Below are positions 25,240-37,606 of a DNA stretch of 64,000 nucleotides, piece after piece. Position numbers and translations under genes: made by a program. The DNA comes from Bradyrhizobium septentrionale. Lineage in GTDB: Bacteria > Pseudomonadota > Alphaproteobacteria > Rhizobiales > Xanthobacteraceae. The stretch lies in assembly GCF_011516645.4 (NCBI RefSeq), contig NZ_CP088285.1, positions 1,878,501 through 1,942,500 on the forward strand, in the 5' to 3' direction. Under the pieces are notes generated by a model. That model was not told the DNA's origin and ran no database searches. It saw nothing but the letters and a program-made list of their open reading frames with translations. The first letter of the stretch is position 1, and every line of letters starts with the position of its first letter.

Positions 25240-26270
25240 GATAGCGGGCCCGCAATATTCGCTGTGGTCCCGTCCACAGCGTGAAGGCGTCCCTTGTCAC
25301 GCAATTCGTCTAAGAAATCTGCCCACCAGTTCATCATTTGAACGCGGACGGCCCAGAGCTCTGCATGATTGTAGGCTGCTCGCGTCTCATTCTCTTCTTG
25401 ATGTGCGAGTTGCCGTTCGATGGCATCAACATGCCATCGAGCACTCTCGTTAAGGAGTGTGGATGCGGTCGACCGGAAGCCATGCGCGGTCATCTGCGTT
25501 TTGTCGTAACCAAGTCGGCGCAACGCGGCATTCAACGTCCCGTCAGAAATTGGGCGGTGCCAAGAACGAATTTGCGGGAAGAGATACTTTGAGCTGCCCG
25601 TTAGTTCGCGTAGGTCTGATATTAGAGCGATAGCTTGGCGCGCTAGCGGCACACGATGCGGCCGAGGCAGCTTCATTTTCTCGGCGGGAATGTTCCACAC
25701 TGCATTGGGCAGGTCGAACTCCGACCATTCAGCGTATCGTAGCTCGCCTGGACGAACGAACGTAAGCGAGATGAGCTTAAGTGCCATTCTGGTCGTCATC
25801 TGACCGTCGAGTTCATCGATAGCTCTCAGGAGCGCCCCGACAGCTTTCGGGTCTGTAATTGCTGCCCGATGTTGCACCCTGGGTGACACGAGGGCTCCAG
25901 CCAAGTCGATAGAGGGATCTCGTTCTGCCCTTCCAGTGGCGATCGCATATTTGAATACGCGGCCGGCAAGACTTCGAGCGCGCCGAGCTGTGTCATGGCG
26001 GCCACGACGTTCAATCTTGCGCAGAGCGTCGAGCAGCTCCGGCGCCTTAATTTCAGCTATTGGCCTGTCACCCAGATCGGCGACGATGAAATCCAACAGC
26101 CACTTCTTCTTATGAAGAGTTTTTGTATCATCGCCCTCAAGCTTGAATTTCTCCAAGAGCTCGGCACTTACGATGCTGAAGGTGTTTGAGCGGGCAAGCT
26201 TATAAGCCTTCTCGCGAAGTTTAGTCGTGCGACAAGTCGTGTCCGATATTGGCAAGCTAATTCTCCCCAA
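25236..26270 (-). CDS. Tyrosine recombinase (P4-type integrase), N-terminal domain mostly deleted
   Basis: This 344-residue integrase has the full catalytic set: Arg173 (VRPGELR), His263 and Arg266 (HGFR), His290 (QLAH) and Tyr300 (RAAYNHAE). P4-type integrases start with a ~90-residue DUF4102 arm-binding domain. Here it begins correctly (SDTTCRTTKLREKAYKLA) but jumps to SNTFSIVSAELLEKFK, losing roughly 65 residues in frame. The start is TTG with a weak ribosome-binding site. Catalysis may survive while arm-site binding is impaired. The tRNA-Phe fragment lies 158 bases upstream, where the attachment site of such an element is expected. Confidence 0.85.
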   Translation of the reverse strand: MGRISLPISDTTCRTTKLREKAYKLARSNTFSIVSAELLEKFKLEGDDTKTLHKKKWLLDFIVADLGDRPIAEIKAPELLDALRKIERRGRHDTARRARSLAGRVFKYAIATGRAERDPSIDLAGALVSPRVQHRAAITDPKAVGALLRAIDELDGQMTTRMALKLISLTFVRPGELRYAEWSEFDLPNAVWNIPAEKMKLPRPHRVPLARQAIALISDLRELTGSSKYLFPQIRSWHRPISDGTLNAALRRLGYDKTQMTAHGFRSTASTLLNESARWHVDAIERQLAHQEENETRAAYNHAELWAVRVQMMNWWADFLDELRDKGRLHAVDGTTANIAGPLS

Positions 26271-26427
26271 TCTACCAACAGCTCGGCTTCACAAGTACCA
26301 ACGTCGATACCAACAAAGCTCGCGCTTTGACGCGGACGTCCGCGGATAACTGCGGACAAAAACGCTAGATTATTGAAGGGATTATAGTTGATCTACGGAG
26401 AGAGATGGAAGGCCGCGGAAGCGGTCA

Positions 26428-26472
26428 TGGTGCCCAGGGGCGGGATCGAACCACCGACACTGCGATTTTCAG
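26428..26472 (-). other. tRNA-Phe 3' fragment (attachment-site remnant)
   Basis: Read leftward, the 45 bases run from the anticodon region (CTGAAAATC, anticodon GAA) through the T arm (GGTTCGATCCC) to GGGCACCA. The 5' half of the tRNA is absent; the flank at 26473 onward does not fold into a D arm. Such 3' fragments are the direct repeat left where an element integrates at the tRNA-Phe 3' end. Confidence 0.8.
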
Positions 26473-26593
26473 GCTCATTTTTCACCAATAGATTCAGTGT
26501 GATGGAGAATCTTTAGCTGTCTAATCCGCCCACGAGGATCAATGAGTTATCCCAGATTCGTCTAACCTTGTCCGGTCATCTCGGTCCCGCCAC

Positions 26594-29023
26594 CTAAACC
26601 AGCCACCCCCGTTCGTCGAAGGCAGAAAGATCAGTCCCGGGTGGGGCATACCATCCCCCTGATCCGTAGCGGGCACCGAGCTTCAGAGCGATTTCCTTGT
26701 TGCCATATGGAATCCGCAGCGGCGTCCTGCTTGAGTTTGCTGACACGGGAGCCGTCGAATAGGCATCGGCGTCAACGTTTTGCTTTCGAGACCTCTTCAG
26801 CGGCGCAGCCTGGGATGCAACCGACCCTGCCGCTCTGTTGAAGGTCTTGCGACTGGGCTTGCGGCGTTTTTTGCCTCGATTCATTTCAATCCATGCGGAC
26901 ATCGCGACCGAGTTGGACCTCGCATCATCGGGGATAATGAGACCTTTCCCCTGCGCCAGCTTCTTGGCGTACAACAATTGTGCAGGACTTACCGGTTTGG
27001 GGTCGAGCTTACCGGCCGTTTCGCCGTCTGACCTTTTAGACGCGTGTTCGCTAAGGAATTTGCGGCAGATCGATATCGACGTCTTATAGCCGAGCGGTGG
27101 TTTGATGCCCTTTTGCCAGACGAGGCTGTCAGCAAAGCGTTTCATCGCAGGCGTCGGTGGATACGTTCCTGTGCCATTGTCCCCTGCACTGCCAAGCAAG
27201 GGAGGTCCCACCGCGGTAGCCCCCTCCTTCAGCTTGCTGATAATGCGCTCGGCGACATCGCATACGGCGTCAATCGCGCCGACCATCTCCTGTTTGCCTA
27301 CAACGACGTCGTCGAGCAGGCATTCAAGTTGCGCGGTCACACCAGGATCGACTAGCGCCGGATCGGCTTGTTTGAGAACGCCGAACAACGACAGACCAGT
27401 CTCGGTCGGCACGATATTCTTCCCCTGGGGAGTCAGAAAACCCTGCTTCTTCAGACCTCCGATAATCTCGGCCCGGGTTGCAGGCGTACCGATACCCTTT
27501 GCTTCCTTCAAGCGATCTCGCAGAACCTCGTTGTCAACAAAACGCCATGCATTCTGCATCGCCTCGATTAGAGTGCCTTCGTTGTAGCGCGGCGGCGGTC
27601 GGGTCTCCTTGTTCTCGATTTTTGGATCTTGCAGTTGCGCCATCTCGCCGTCGCGCAGCGGCGGCAGCATCTGCGCCTCATCGCCCTTTTCGTCGGCGGG
27701 TTGCCACTCCGGGAATGCTGCTCGCCAGCCGAGATCAATGGGCTGACGACCGGCTGCGCGGAATTCGAAGCCGCGCACATCGAGCGTTGCGGTTGTCTGC
27801 CGGTAACGGAAGTCGGGCATCAGGGCGGCCAGGTATGCCCTTGCGATAACGTCAAAGAGTTTCTTCTCGTCAGACGATAGGCGAGGCCAGACCTCCGGCA
27901 GCTTGTCGATGGTGTTGACGTTGGGAATGACGGCATGATGGCTCGCACCCTCCAGCCCCTTGTCGTAGAAGGTGCCGCTCGCGCCTCTACGAATCACCGG
28001 CGGATCGGGTACAGGGATCGCTCCGAACGATTGGCCCACTCGCAGTCCGGCGATGATACGCGGCACATCCGATATCAAGCTCTGCGGCAGGTAGCGCACT
28101 TCGGCACGAGGATAGGTGATGATCTTCTTGCCTTGGCCGTCATACAGCTCCTGCGCCACTTCGAGCGTTTTGCTGGCCGACCAGCCGAAGCGCGAGCCGC
28201 AGAGTTTCTGCAGCGAAGGCAAATCATGCAGCTTGGGTGGCCCTTGCCGCTTATCCTCGACGCGCACGGTAAGCGCGCCCTCGAAACCTTCAGCCGCTTT
28301 GACTACGTCCTGGGCGATCTCGCGCTTAACAATTCGGTCCTGCGGCGCGTGCCGCATCTGGAATTGCCCGCCCGCAACTTTCGCGGTGGCGACAATCTCA
28401 AAATAGGCCAGCGGCACGAAGTTTCGGATTTCCAATTCACGCTTGCATACAATGGCTAATGTCGGCGTCTTCACACGACCAACTCCAATCACTCTTCGCG
28501 CGCCTTGTCCAAGGATGACGGTTGCGGTGCGAGTGAGCGACAGGTTGTAAATCTGATCGGCCTGTCGGCGCGCAACCGCGGCGGCGTATAGGCGAGAGTA
28601 TTCGGTATTGGGTTTTGCGCGACCGAATGCGTCGCGGATGGTCTGCGAATCCTGCGCGGTGAACAGCACTCGCATCACCTGGCCGCGATAATCGTAATGC
28701 TCAAGAATTTCCTGACCGATCAGCTGACCCTCGCGGTCGCAATCGGTTGCAAGCCAAACGCGCTTGGCAGTGCGCAACGCCTCGCGAATGGCCTTGAGCT
28801 TGGCCGCTTTGTTACCGCCCTCTGCCGGGCAGGTACCGTAAAGACCTTCAGGCCGTAAAAGTATCGGCGACCATCGCTTCCAGGCCGGAACAACATCCTC
28901 CGGTTCGAGGAGATCGAACAAATGGCCCTCAGCTGGAAGAACATCACCGTAGCGAGAACCAATTGCGGCGCGGACGTCTTTGGCCTGGCTGGTTTTCTCC
29001 GTGATGACGATCTGATCTGCCAT
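26594..29023 (-). CDS. topB: DNA topoisomerase III (type IA)
   Basis: This 809-residue enzyme relaxes or decatenates DNA through a single-strand break. The N-terminal Toprim domain (VITEKTSQAKDVRAAIG; WLATDCDREGQLIGQEI) and the active-site tyrosine in IITYPRAEVRYLP are both present. A mid-region (RYNEGTLIEAMQ, GIGTPATRAEIIGGL) completes the type IA core. The C-terminus carries a linker and a short island-type tail. Second copies of topB are typical of integrative conjugative elements and plasmids, which fits the surroundings. No conjugation genes are in view. Confidence 0.92.
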   Translation of the reverse strand: MADQIVITEKTSQAKDVRAAIGSRYGDVLPAEGHLFDLLEPEDVVPAWKRWSPILLRPEGLYGTCPAEGGNKAAKLKAIREALRTAKRVWLATDCDREGQLIGQEILEHYDYRGQVMRVLFTAQDSQTIRDAFGRAKPNTEYSRLYAAAVARRQADQIYNLSLTRTATVILGQGARRVIGVGRVKTPTLAIVCKRELEIRNFVPLAYFEIVATAKVAGGQFQMRHAPQDRIVKREIAQDVVKAAEGFEGALTVRVEDKRQGPPKLHDLPSLQKLCGSRFGWSASKTLEVAQELYDGQGKKIITYPRAEVRYLPQSLISDVPRIIAGLRVGQSFGAIPVPDPPVIRRGASGTFYDKGLEGASHHAVIPNVNTIDKLPEVWPRLSSDEKKLFDVIARAYLAALMPDFRYRQTTATLDVRGFEFRAAGRQPIDLGWRAAFPEWQPADEKGDEAQMLPPLRDGEMAQLQDPKIENKETRPPPRYNEGTLIEAMQNAWRFVDNEVLRDRLKEAKGIGTPATRAEIIGGLKKQGFLTPQGKNIVPTETGLSLFGVLKQADPALVDPGVTAQLECLLDDVVVGKQEMVGAIDAVCDVAERIISKLKEGATAVGPPLLGSAGDNGTGTYPPTPAMKRFADSLVWQKGIKPPLGYKTSISICRKFLSEHASKRSDGETAGKLDPKPVSPAQLLYAKKLAQGKGLIIPDDARSNSVAMSAWIEMNRGKKRRKPSRKTFNRAAGSVASQAAPLKRSRKQNVDADAYSTAPVSANSSRTPLRIPYGNKEIALKLGARYGSGGWYAPPGTDLSAFDERGWLV

Positions 29024-29341
29024 GACGGCCTAATTGGGAGGGTGCATTTAACGCCTGGAACATACCATGAACACACAGAAGAGCAAGCTACAATTAATCC
29101 AACTCCTGATAGTGCCCTGCTTGGAGGTTATTTACGGCGCGTGTCGGCGGACGGCATCCAGGGGGACTGCTTGCGCTCGTTCTTCACAACCGAACGCGAA
29201 GACAACGGCGATGAAGCGGTCCAGCATCGCCGTCTGTATAACGCCCTTAACCGCAGGTCATACACAACGGAGGATGACGCATCAAAAAAGCGTTCGCGGA
29301 TGGGCGCGGCTGTAGTACGATTCGTGTAGAGAGGATCTATC
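29024..29341. other. Divergent intergenic region, nothing recognised
   Basis: This 318-base gap between topB and the AAA+ ATPase must hold both promoters. No operator or repeat stands out. AGAGAGG precedes the GTG start of the ATPase. Confidence 0.5.
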
Positions 29342-30343
29342 GTGTCGAGCGCCAAGCAGATTCTAGCTATGTTGAGAAGCCGTGCTGAGGGTGATGAAGA
29401 TGGGTTCTTTTCCATCGCGCTTCAGATCGCAGCTTCAGAAGCTCGGCAAGGCCGGCGCGACACCGCACAAGAGATGCGAACTGAAATCGACAAAGCGCGC
29501 TCGCGCAATTCGCGGGGGGCGTCGGTCGCGATTCCGTTTGCAAGTCCGCGTGGCAGTCTAGAGGGGCTGCTTGAAATGCGCGACCCACGTTACAAGCTGA
29601 AGGATGTTGTTTTAGGCGACCGCTTGCTGGGCCGCTTTAGCGATGTTTTACGTCAGCAGCGCAAACGTGACTGGTTGCGCGAACATGGCAAAACTCCTAA
29701 TCGGCGCGTCCTGTTTGTGGGGCCACCCGGCTCAGGGAAGACGATGTCTGCCGAGGCTTTGGCGGGTGAGCTTCACCTTCCGCTGTTCATTATCCGCCTT
29801 GAAGGGATGATAACGCGTTATATGGGTGAGACGGCCGCGAAGCTGCGCTTTATTTTTGATGAGACCGCCAAGCGCCGCGGTGTTTACCTGTTCGACGAGT
29901 TTGATGCGGTCGGCGGTCAACGAACGGCCACGAATGACGTAGCCGAAATGCGACGCGTTCTGAATTCTTTCCTTCAGTTTATGGAGGAAGGTAACTCGAC
30001 CGATAGCGTTATCATTTGCTCGACCAATCATCCGTCACTCCTCGACCGGGCCTTGTTGCGCCGTTACGACCAAGTTCTGGAGTTTGACGCGCCGACCTCA
30101 GCACAGATCAAAACGCTCATCACGGCCAACGTCATTCCGATGAAAGTGGTCCGTCCGGCGTGGAAACATATCATTCATGCGGCTGAGGGCTTAAGCCAAT
30201 CAGAAATTGTCAGAGCGGCAGACGATGCTGTGAAGACGGCGATATTGGATGAGCGAAAGCAGCTCACCACGGAAGACCTTGTTGACCGTCTCCAAGAGCG
30301 TCACGCCATGCGAACGGCCTTTATGGACACAGAAGGTTCGTAA
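29342..30343 (+). CDS. AAA+ ATPase paired with a subtilase
   Basis: This 333-residue AAA+ protein has Walker A GPPGSGKT at 127-134, Walker B VYLFDEFD at 181-188, sensor-like ICSTNHPSLLD and arginine-finger-like ALLRRYDQ. The N-terminal ~85 residues are helical and unlike FtsH or ClpX. The start is GTG. The next gene begins 3 bases after the stop and encodes an S8-type peptidase. This ATPase-subtilase pairing recurs on mobile islands, probably as an ATP-gated protease module; a defence role is possible but unproven here. Confidence 0.85.
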   Translation: MSSAKQILAMLRSRAEGDEDGFFSIALQIAASEARQGRRDTAQEMRTEIDKARSRNSRGASVAIPFASPRGSLEGLLEMRDPRYKLKDVVLGDRLLGRFSDVLRQQRKRDWLREHGKTPNRRVLFVGPPGSGKTMSAEALAGELHLPLFIIRLEGMITRYMGETAAKLRFIFDETAKRRGVYLFDEFDAVGGQRTATNDVAEMRRVLNSFLQFMEEGNSTDSVIICSTNHPSLLDRALLRRYDQVLEFDAPTSAQIKTLITANVIPMKVVRPAWKHIIHAAEGLSQSEIVRAADDAVKTAILDERKQLTTEDLVDRLQERHAMRTAFMDTEGS

Positions 30344-30346
30344 TGT

Positions 30347-30889
30347 ATGCCGTCGCGTTTCAACCTACCCCACATTGACATAATCGCATTTGCGACTTCG
30401 CAAGGCTATGTCGGCGAGCAAGGAGGCGGTTCAGGTGCTGTTCGTGAACGTGCCGCGCATGGTCAACGTGTTCAAAATGAACTGCGTGTTGCACTCGCGG
30501 CAGCTGACGCCGTCAAACCGACGGATACGCGCCTAGAGCCGCCCACCGGCACATTCGTCGAAGTTGAATTGAAGCGGGGCACGCCGCCTGACGTGCTCGA
30601 CATGAAAACGCAAGATATACGCACCGGCGCGGTCAAAACGACCGAAGCAAATGACCGCGTGATCGCGCTGTATATTCCTGATCATGCACGTCCGGTTCTT
30701 GAAGAAATTCTCAACGACTATCTAAGCGGGCCGCTGAGCAAAGTAGGAAACAATCCTCCGAACAAAAAGAAGGTGGAGTCTATCGAGGCTATTCGCACAG
30801 CGCAATTCCGGAGGAAGGGCGTCGATTCGGGCCGGGCTCCATACCTCGCGATCGGCGGACATCGAAGCGAGTGCTACCGCCTGCGTTGA
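30347..30889 (+). pseudogene. S8-family peptidase, N-terminal fragment
   Basis: The first ~150 residues match the N-terminal region of ATPase-associated subtilases (MPSRFNLPHIDIIAFATSQG; VEVELKRGTPPDVLDMKTQD; YIPDHARPVLEEILNDYLSG). At about 30805-30815 the sequence switches to non-homologous DNA, the antisense of a small gene in the czc operon. The remaining codons to 30889 are foreign. The catalytic domain with its Asp/His/Ser triad is entirely missing, so the partner ATPase has lost its protease. Confidence 0.78.
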
Positions 30890-30945
30890 GCCGATGGCGA
30901 GCGCAGCGAACAGCAAGGCCGCGCAGAAAAGAACGAAGCGTGTCA

Positions 30946-30946
<1 letters not shown>
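30722..30946 (-). pseudogene. Truncated small exported protein downstream of czcA
   Basis: The frame starts ATG overlapping the czcA stop as TAATG. It has a clear signal peptide (FVLFCAALLFAALAIGSTQA) followed by DREVWSPARIDALPPELR. After about 48 codons it runs into the antisense of the subtilase fragment, so its own C-terminus is lost. Its role in metal efflux is unknown. Confidence 0.6.
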
Positions 30947-34131
<3,185 letters not shown>

Positions 34132-34155
34132 TCACCTCGTTGCATGACGATACAC

Positions 34156-35133
34156 TTACTCACCGGCAGCTCCACCCTTGTACATTTCGGCCTTCGCGAC
34201 GAAGCTGTTCTCGGCCACGTATCGTTCGCCCTCGGAAAGTCCTGATTTCACCTCGGCATGTTGAGCATCGGACTCGCCGATCAGCACCGGCCGGGCTTCG
34301 ATCTTGTCACCTTCGCGCACGAACACGATTGTCTTGCTCTCGAGCGTTTGGATCGCGCCGACGCGGACGGCTACCGGTGCATTGCGTTTCGCCAAGACGA
34401 GTCGCGCCGTCACGAACAGCCCCGGCCGGAGCCGGCCGTCCGGATTGGTGAGGACGGCGCGCGCGAGGGCGGTCTGTGTGTCACTCGCGCCGACCGGTGA
34501 GACGTAAGAGATCGTCGCCTTTATATTCTCCCCACCATCATCCGGATCAATCAGGACTTCATCGCCGATACGGACGCGCTTGAAATCGTGACGGTACACC
34601 GAAAGATCCACCCAGATCGTCGACAGGTCCGCGACCACGAAAGCCGGCTTCTGCTCGGATGCGTACTCGCCGAGCGATATTTGCCTCTCAATGATCGTGC
34701 CGCTGATGGGCGCCTTGAGATCATATGCGGTAAGACTCTGGTTGCTCTCGATCGAGGCGAGTTGGTCGCCCTTGACCACGGCGTCGCCGATTCGCTTGCG
34801 GATGTCGCGCACGACGCCAGGAAACCGAGGTGTGACCTGCACGACGGATTCCTGGTTCGCCCGCAGCATGCCGTTGAGGTGCAGCGTCTCGCTGAGCACG
34901 GCACTTCCCGCGGCGCCCAAGGCTACGCCGCCCGCGGCCAATTTGGCGTCACTGATGAAGACGCGGTCCGCGCCGTGCTCATCCGGCTCCGCACGACCCT
35001 CTGCCATCCTCGTCCTTTGGTCCGGCGTCTTCGCCAAGCCAGTCTTGGCGGCTGGCGAAAGCACCTTGAATCCGACAAAACCGAAGACGGCGACCGACAG
35101 GCCGACGGTCAAAATTCTAAAAGTCTTTTTCAT
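34156..35133 (-). CDS. czcB: Heavy-metal efflux membrane fusion protein
   Basis: This 325-residue adaptor has an N-terminal membrane anchor (RILTVGLSVAVFGFVGFKVL), a lipoyl-like half-motif (VVQVTPRFPGVVRDIRKRIG; KGDQLASIESNQSL), a beta-barrel domain and a C-terminal membrane-proximal domain ending NSFVAKAEMYKGGAAGE. That ending is typical of CzcB, without the His-rich tail seen in some. The alpha hairpin is short. It overlaps czcC by ATGA and precedes czcA by 30 bases. Confidence 0.9.
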   Translation of the reverse strand: MKKTFRILTVGLSVAVFGFVGFKVLSPAAKTGLAKTPDQRTRMAEGRAEPDEHGADRVFISDAKLAAGGVALGAAGSAVLSETLHLNGMLRANQESVVQVTPRFPGVVRDIRKRIGDAVVKGDQLASIESNQSLTAYDLKAPISGTIIERQISLGEYASEQKPAFVVADLSTIWVDLSVYRHDFKRVRIGDEVLIDPDDGGENIKATISYVSPVGASDTQTALARAVLTNPDGRLRPGLFVTARLVLAKRNAPVAVRVGAIQTLESKTIVFVREGDKIEARPVLIGESDAQHAEVKSGLSEGERYVAENSFVAKAEMYKGGAAGE

Positions 35134-36404
35134 CGTGCGCTCTCCCGCGCGAGTGCGAATGGATTGCCGACAAGCCCCTCAATAGTGGCGACGGCGATGT
35201 GGAAGTTTTGCTGCGCTTCCTGCTCTCGCAGTCGCGCCTGCGCTACGCTGGCCTGCGCGTCGAGGACCTCCAGCAGGCTGAAGCGTCCTTGCGCATATCC
35301 TTCGAAGATTGCATCCGCCGCCTGGCGCGATTTCGGGATCGTGGAATCGCGCAGGATCGCAAGTTCGCGCTGCGCACCCTGCAGCGAATCGTAGGCGCGG
35401 CCGGCAAGAACGATCAATGCGGCGCGGTTTGCTTCTCGTTCTGCACGGGTCTTCTCCAGGCTCTGTTCGGCGGAGATGACGTAGCCCTGGTTTTGGTCGA
35501 ACACCGGGATGGGGATCGAAACGCCCAAGCGCACGGCGTCGTCGCCGGCGTCGTTGAAATGCCGCCAGCCGGCGCTCAGCCGCACGTCCGGATAGGGCCT
35601 GAGGCGCGCCATCAGAAGTTCAGCGTTGCGTTGCGCGTACACCGCGGTCCATCGCACCAATTGAGGGTTGGCGTCGATCGCGGCGACGACAGACTGGAAC
35701 GACGACGGCCGTCCCACTGCCTCAAGCCTTCCGGATACGGCGGAGTATTTGGGCGATGTGTCGCCCATGATCACCGCGAGTTCGCGGCGCGCACTCGCGA
35801 GCACTGCGCGGACCCGCTCCCGGTCGGCTTTCACCAAATCGGAAGCGACCTGAGCCCGGCCGGTCTCGGCCGGCGAGGATGCGCCGGCGTCGACCCGTCG
35901 CTGCAGCAACGGCGTCAGCCGGTCGATAGCGGTGACGTGCTCGTCGAGGATTTGGATGCGACGTTGAATACCGAGCACGCCCAGGAATGCGATGGCCGTT
36001 TCGGAGAGAACTTCCAGCCGCACCGCCTTGCGCTGGATGGTGGCCGTGTCAAGCGCCGCTCTGCCAGCGGCGATGCGCGCATCACGCTTGCCGAACAGTT
36101 CGAAGAGCTGACTGATCTGCAGTGTCGTCTCCGCCGATCGCGTACCGCGGTAACGACCTGAACCAAAGGAATTGTCCTGTTCGTACGACAGTTCCGGATT
36201 GATGAGCGCGCCGGCCTGGATACTCTGGCCGGATGCGATGCCGACGTCGCGCTCCGCCGCGGTCAGCCGAGGGTTCGCGGCCAACGCGCGCTGCAGCGCC
36301 GTCTGAAGGGATAACGACTGGGAATGGGACATGCCCGTCAGCCAGGGGCCAACAAGCAATACCGACGCGCACGCGAACCGCGTGGCGGCACGAATCAACA
36401 ACAT
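35130..36404 (-). CDS. czcC: Outer-membrane efflux protein of the TolC family
   Basis: This 424-residue protein has a signal peptide (FACASVLLVGPWLTGMSHSQ) and two OEP repeats typical of TolC-like channels: ALAANPRLTAAERDVGIASG for the first, and KSRQAADAIFEGYAQGRFSL, LLEVLDAQASVAQARLREQE for the second. It forms the outer-membrane exit duct of the CzcCBA complex. No lipobox cysteine is evident at the cleavage site. It overlaps czcB by 4 bases. Confidence 0.9.
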   Translation of the reverse strand: MLLIRAATRFACASVLLVGPWLTGMSHSQSLSLQTALQRALAANPRLTAAERDVGIASGQSIQAGALINPELSYEQDNSFGSGRYRGTRSAETTLQISQLFELFGKRDARIAAGRAALDTATIQRKAVRLEVLSETAIAFLGVLGIQRRIQILDEHVTAIDRLTPLLQRRVDAGASSPAETGRAQVASDLVKADRERVRAVLASARRELAVIMGDTSPKYSAVSGRLEAVGRPSSFQSVVAAIDANPQLVRWTAVYAQRNAELLMARLRPYPDVRLSAGWRHFNDAGDDAVRLGVSIPIPVFDQNQGYVISAEQSLEKTRAEREANRAALIVLAGRAYDSLQGAQRELAILRDSTIPKSRQAADAIFEGYAQGRFSLLEVLDAQASVAQARLREQEAQQNFHIAVATIEGLVGNPFALARESAR

Positions 36405-36458
36405 GGAGACAACCTGATGAACGACAACATACGGGCCCGAAAGCCCGGCGAAGTGTGG

Positions 36459-36839
36459 TCAGGTCAGGTATCTTGGCGGAGGGGTTTCGATCGCAGCCAG
36501 CGAGTCCGGGTGAGAAGTCCGCGGCTCCCTAAGCAAAATCGATGGAGGCTTGACGAGAGCCAACACAAACATCTGCTCAAGCGTTTTCACGGAGAAACTA
36601 TCGTCTTTGTCATGCTCCGCGACGACGTTTGCTCGGGATATCTCGATCTTTCCCGAGGAGCCGATGTTTGTGATCAACGATTCCACAGCGGTCGGCCGAA
36701 CCATTGCCTCATTCACTTGGAGATCGCGCAACTGATGCAACGCCCCCGCCAGAAGACAGACGAGCGCAATAAGAAATGCCACGACAGCGCCAGAGCTGCG
36801 CGGATGCAGATTTCTGAACTGGCTCGATCTGGATTTCAC
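36459..36839 (-). CDS. 126-residue single-span protein leading the czc operon
   Basis: This protein has one N-terminal membrane or signal segment (GAVVAFLIALVCLLAGALHQ) and a periplasmic-type remainder ending IETPPPRYLT. It lies 54 bases upstream of czcC on the same strand, where accessory genes such as czcI often sit. The sequence is not clearly CzcI: no metal-binding histidine cluster is seen. An overlapping longer frame starting at 36978 is less convincing. Confidence 0.55.
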   Translation of the reverse strand: MKSRSSQFRNLHPRSSGAVVAFLIALVCLLAGALHQLRDLQVNEAMVRPTAVESLITNIGSSGKIEISRANVVAEHDKDDSFSVKTLEQMFVLALVKPPSILLREPRTSHPDSLAAIETPPPRYLT

Positions 36840-37033
36840 TTTGCGGGGGACTCACGAAGTCGGTGTCTAAGAGTAACATGCGCAATCGATGGCGTCGACC
36901 GCGCTGCAGCATAACGAGGACGCCGACGATTAGCAGCGATCCCACACCAACGCCATCCCTTTCGAAGCGAGACCACACTCCAATATGAATTATTTCACTC
37001 GAACGTGCGAACGATTTTCATTTGCGAGGACCT

Positions 37034-37606
37034 TCAAAAGGTCATGACGCCAGAATGCTCAGCCTTGTTGCCGGGTTCAACGTGAATGGTTATCAGCGAT
37101 TCGCCAATTTCCTCCTTAATCGCCTTTTCAAGCCGATCGCAAATGTCATGCGCGGTTGAAACAGTGGTGCTGCCGTCGACGACAAGATGGAAGTCAACAA
37201 ACGTCATGCGGCCGGCATGTCGGGTCCGTAGATCATGTGCTTCAATCGCGCCCTTCGCCTCGGCCAAAATGATCTCTCTAATTCGTACCAATGTCTCGGG
37301 TGCGACTGCTTCATCCATTAACCCGCTGACCGACTCCCACATGAGACCCCAGCCGGACCACAAAATATTCAAGGCAACCGCCGCTGCCAGCGCAGGATCA
37401 AGAACGGCCCAACCGGAAATCGCCGCAATCCCTACTCCACCCAGCACCCCAACCGAAGAAAGCACGTCCGTGAAAAGATGGCGCCCATCGGCGACGAGAG
37501 CCGGTGATCTAAGCTGCCGCCCTCGACGGATCAAAAGCCATGACCATCCAGCGTTGATGAAACCCGCCACGCCGTTCACCGCAAGGCCCACCCAAGGCGC
37601 CTCTAG
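37034..37606 (-). pseudogene. Cation diffusion facilitator, C-terminal part
   Basis: From 37602 leftward the frame reads LEAPWVGLAVNGVAGFINAG then LVADGRHLFTDVLSSVGVLG. The helix-5 HxxxD motif (HLFTD) is intact, and the cytoplasmic ZT-dimer domain follows (VDFHLVVDGSTTVSTAHDIC to the stop). The first three to four helices are absent: an IS1182-type element begins exactly at 37607. Residues upstream in the open frame are read-through of that element. The family exports Zn, Co or Cd, and this copy should be non-functional. Confidence 0.82.

Noticed and set aside
26428..26472. A complete tRNA-Phe gene
   Set aside because: Only the anticodon arm to CCA end is present; the D arm and 5' acceptor strand are missing.
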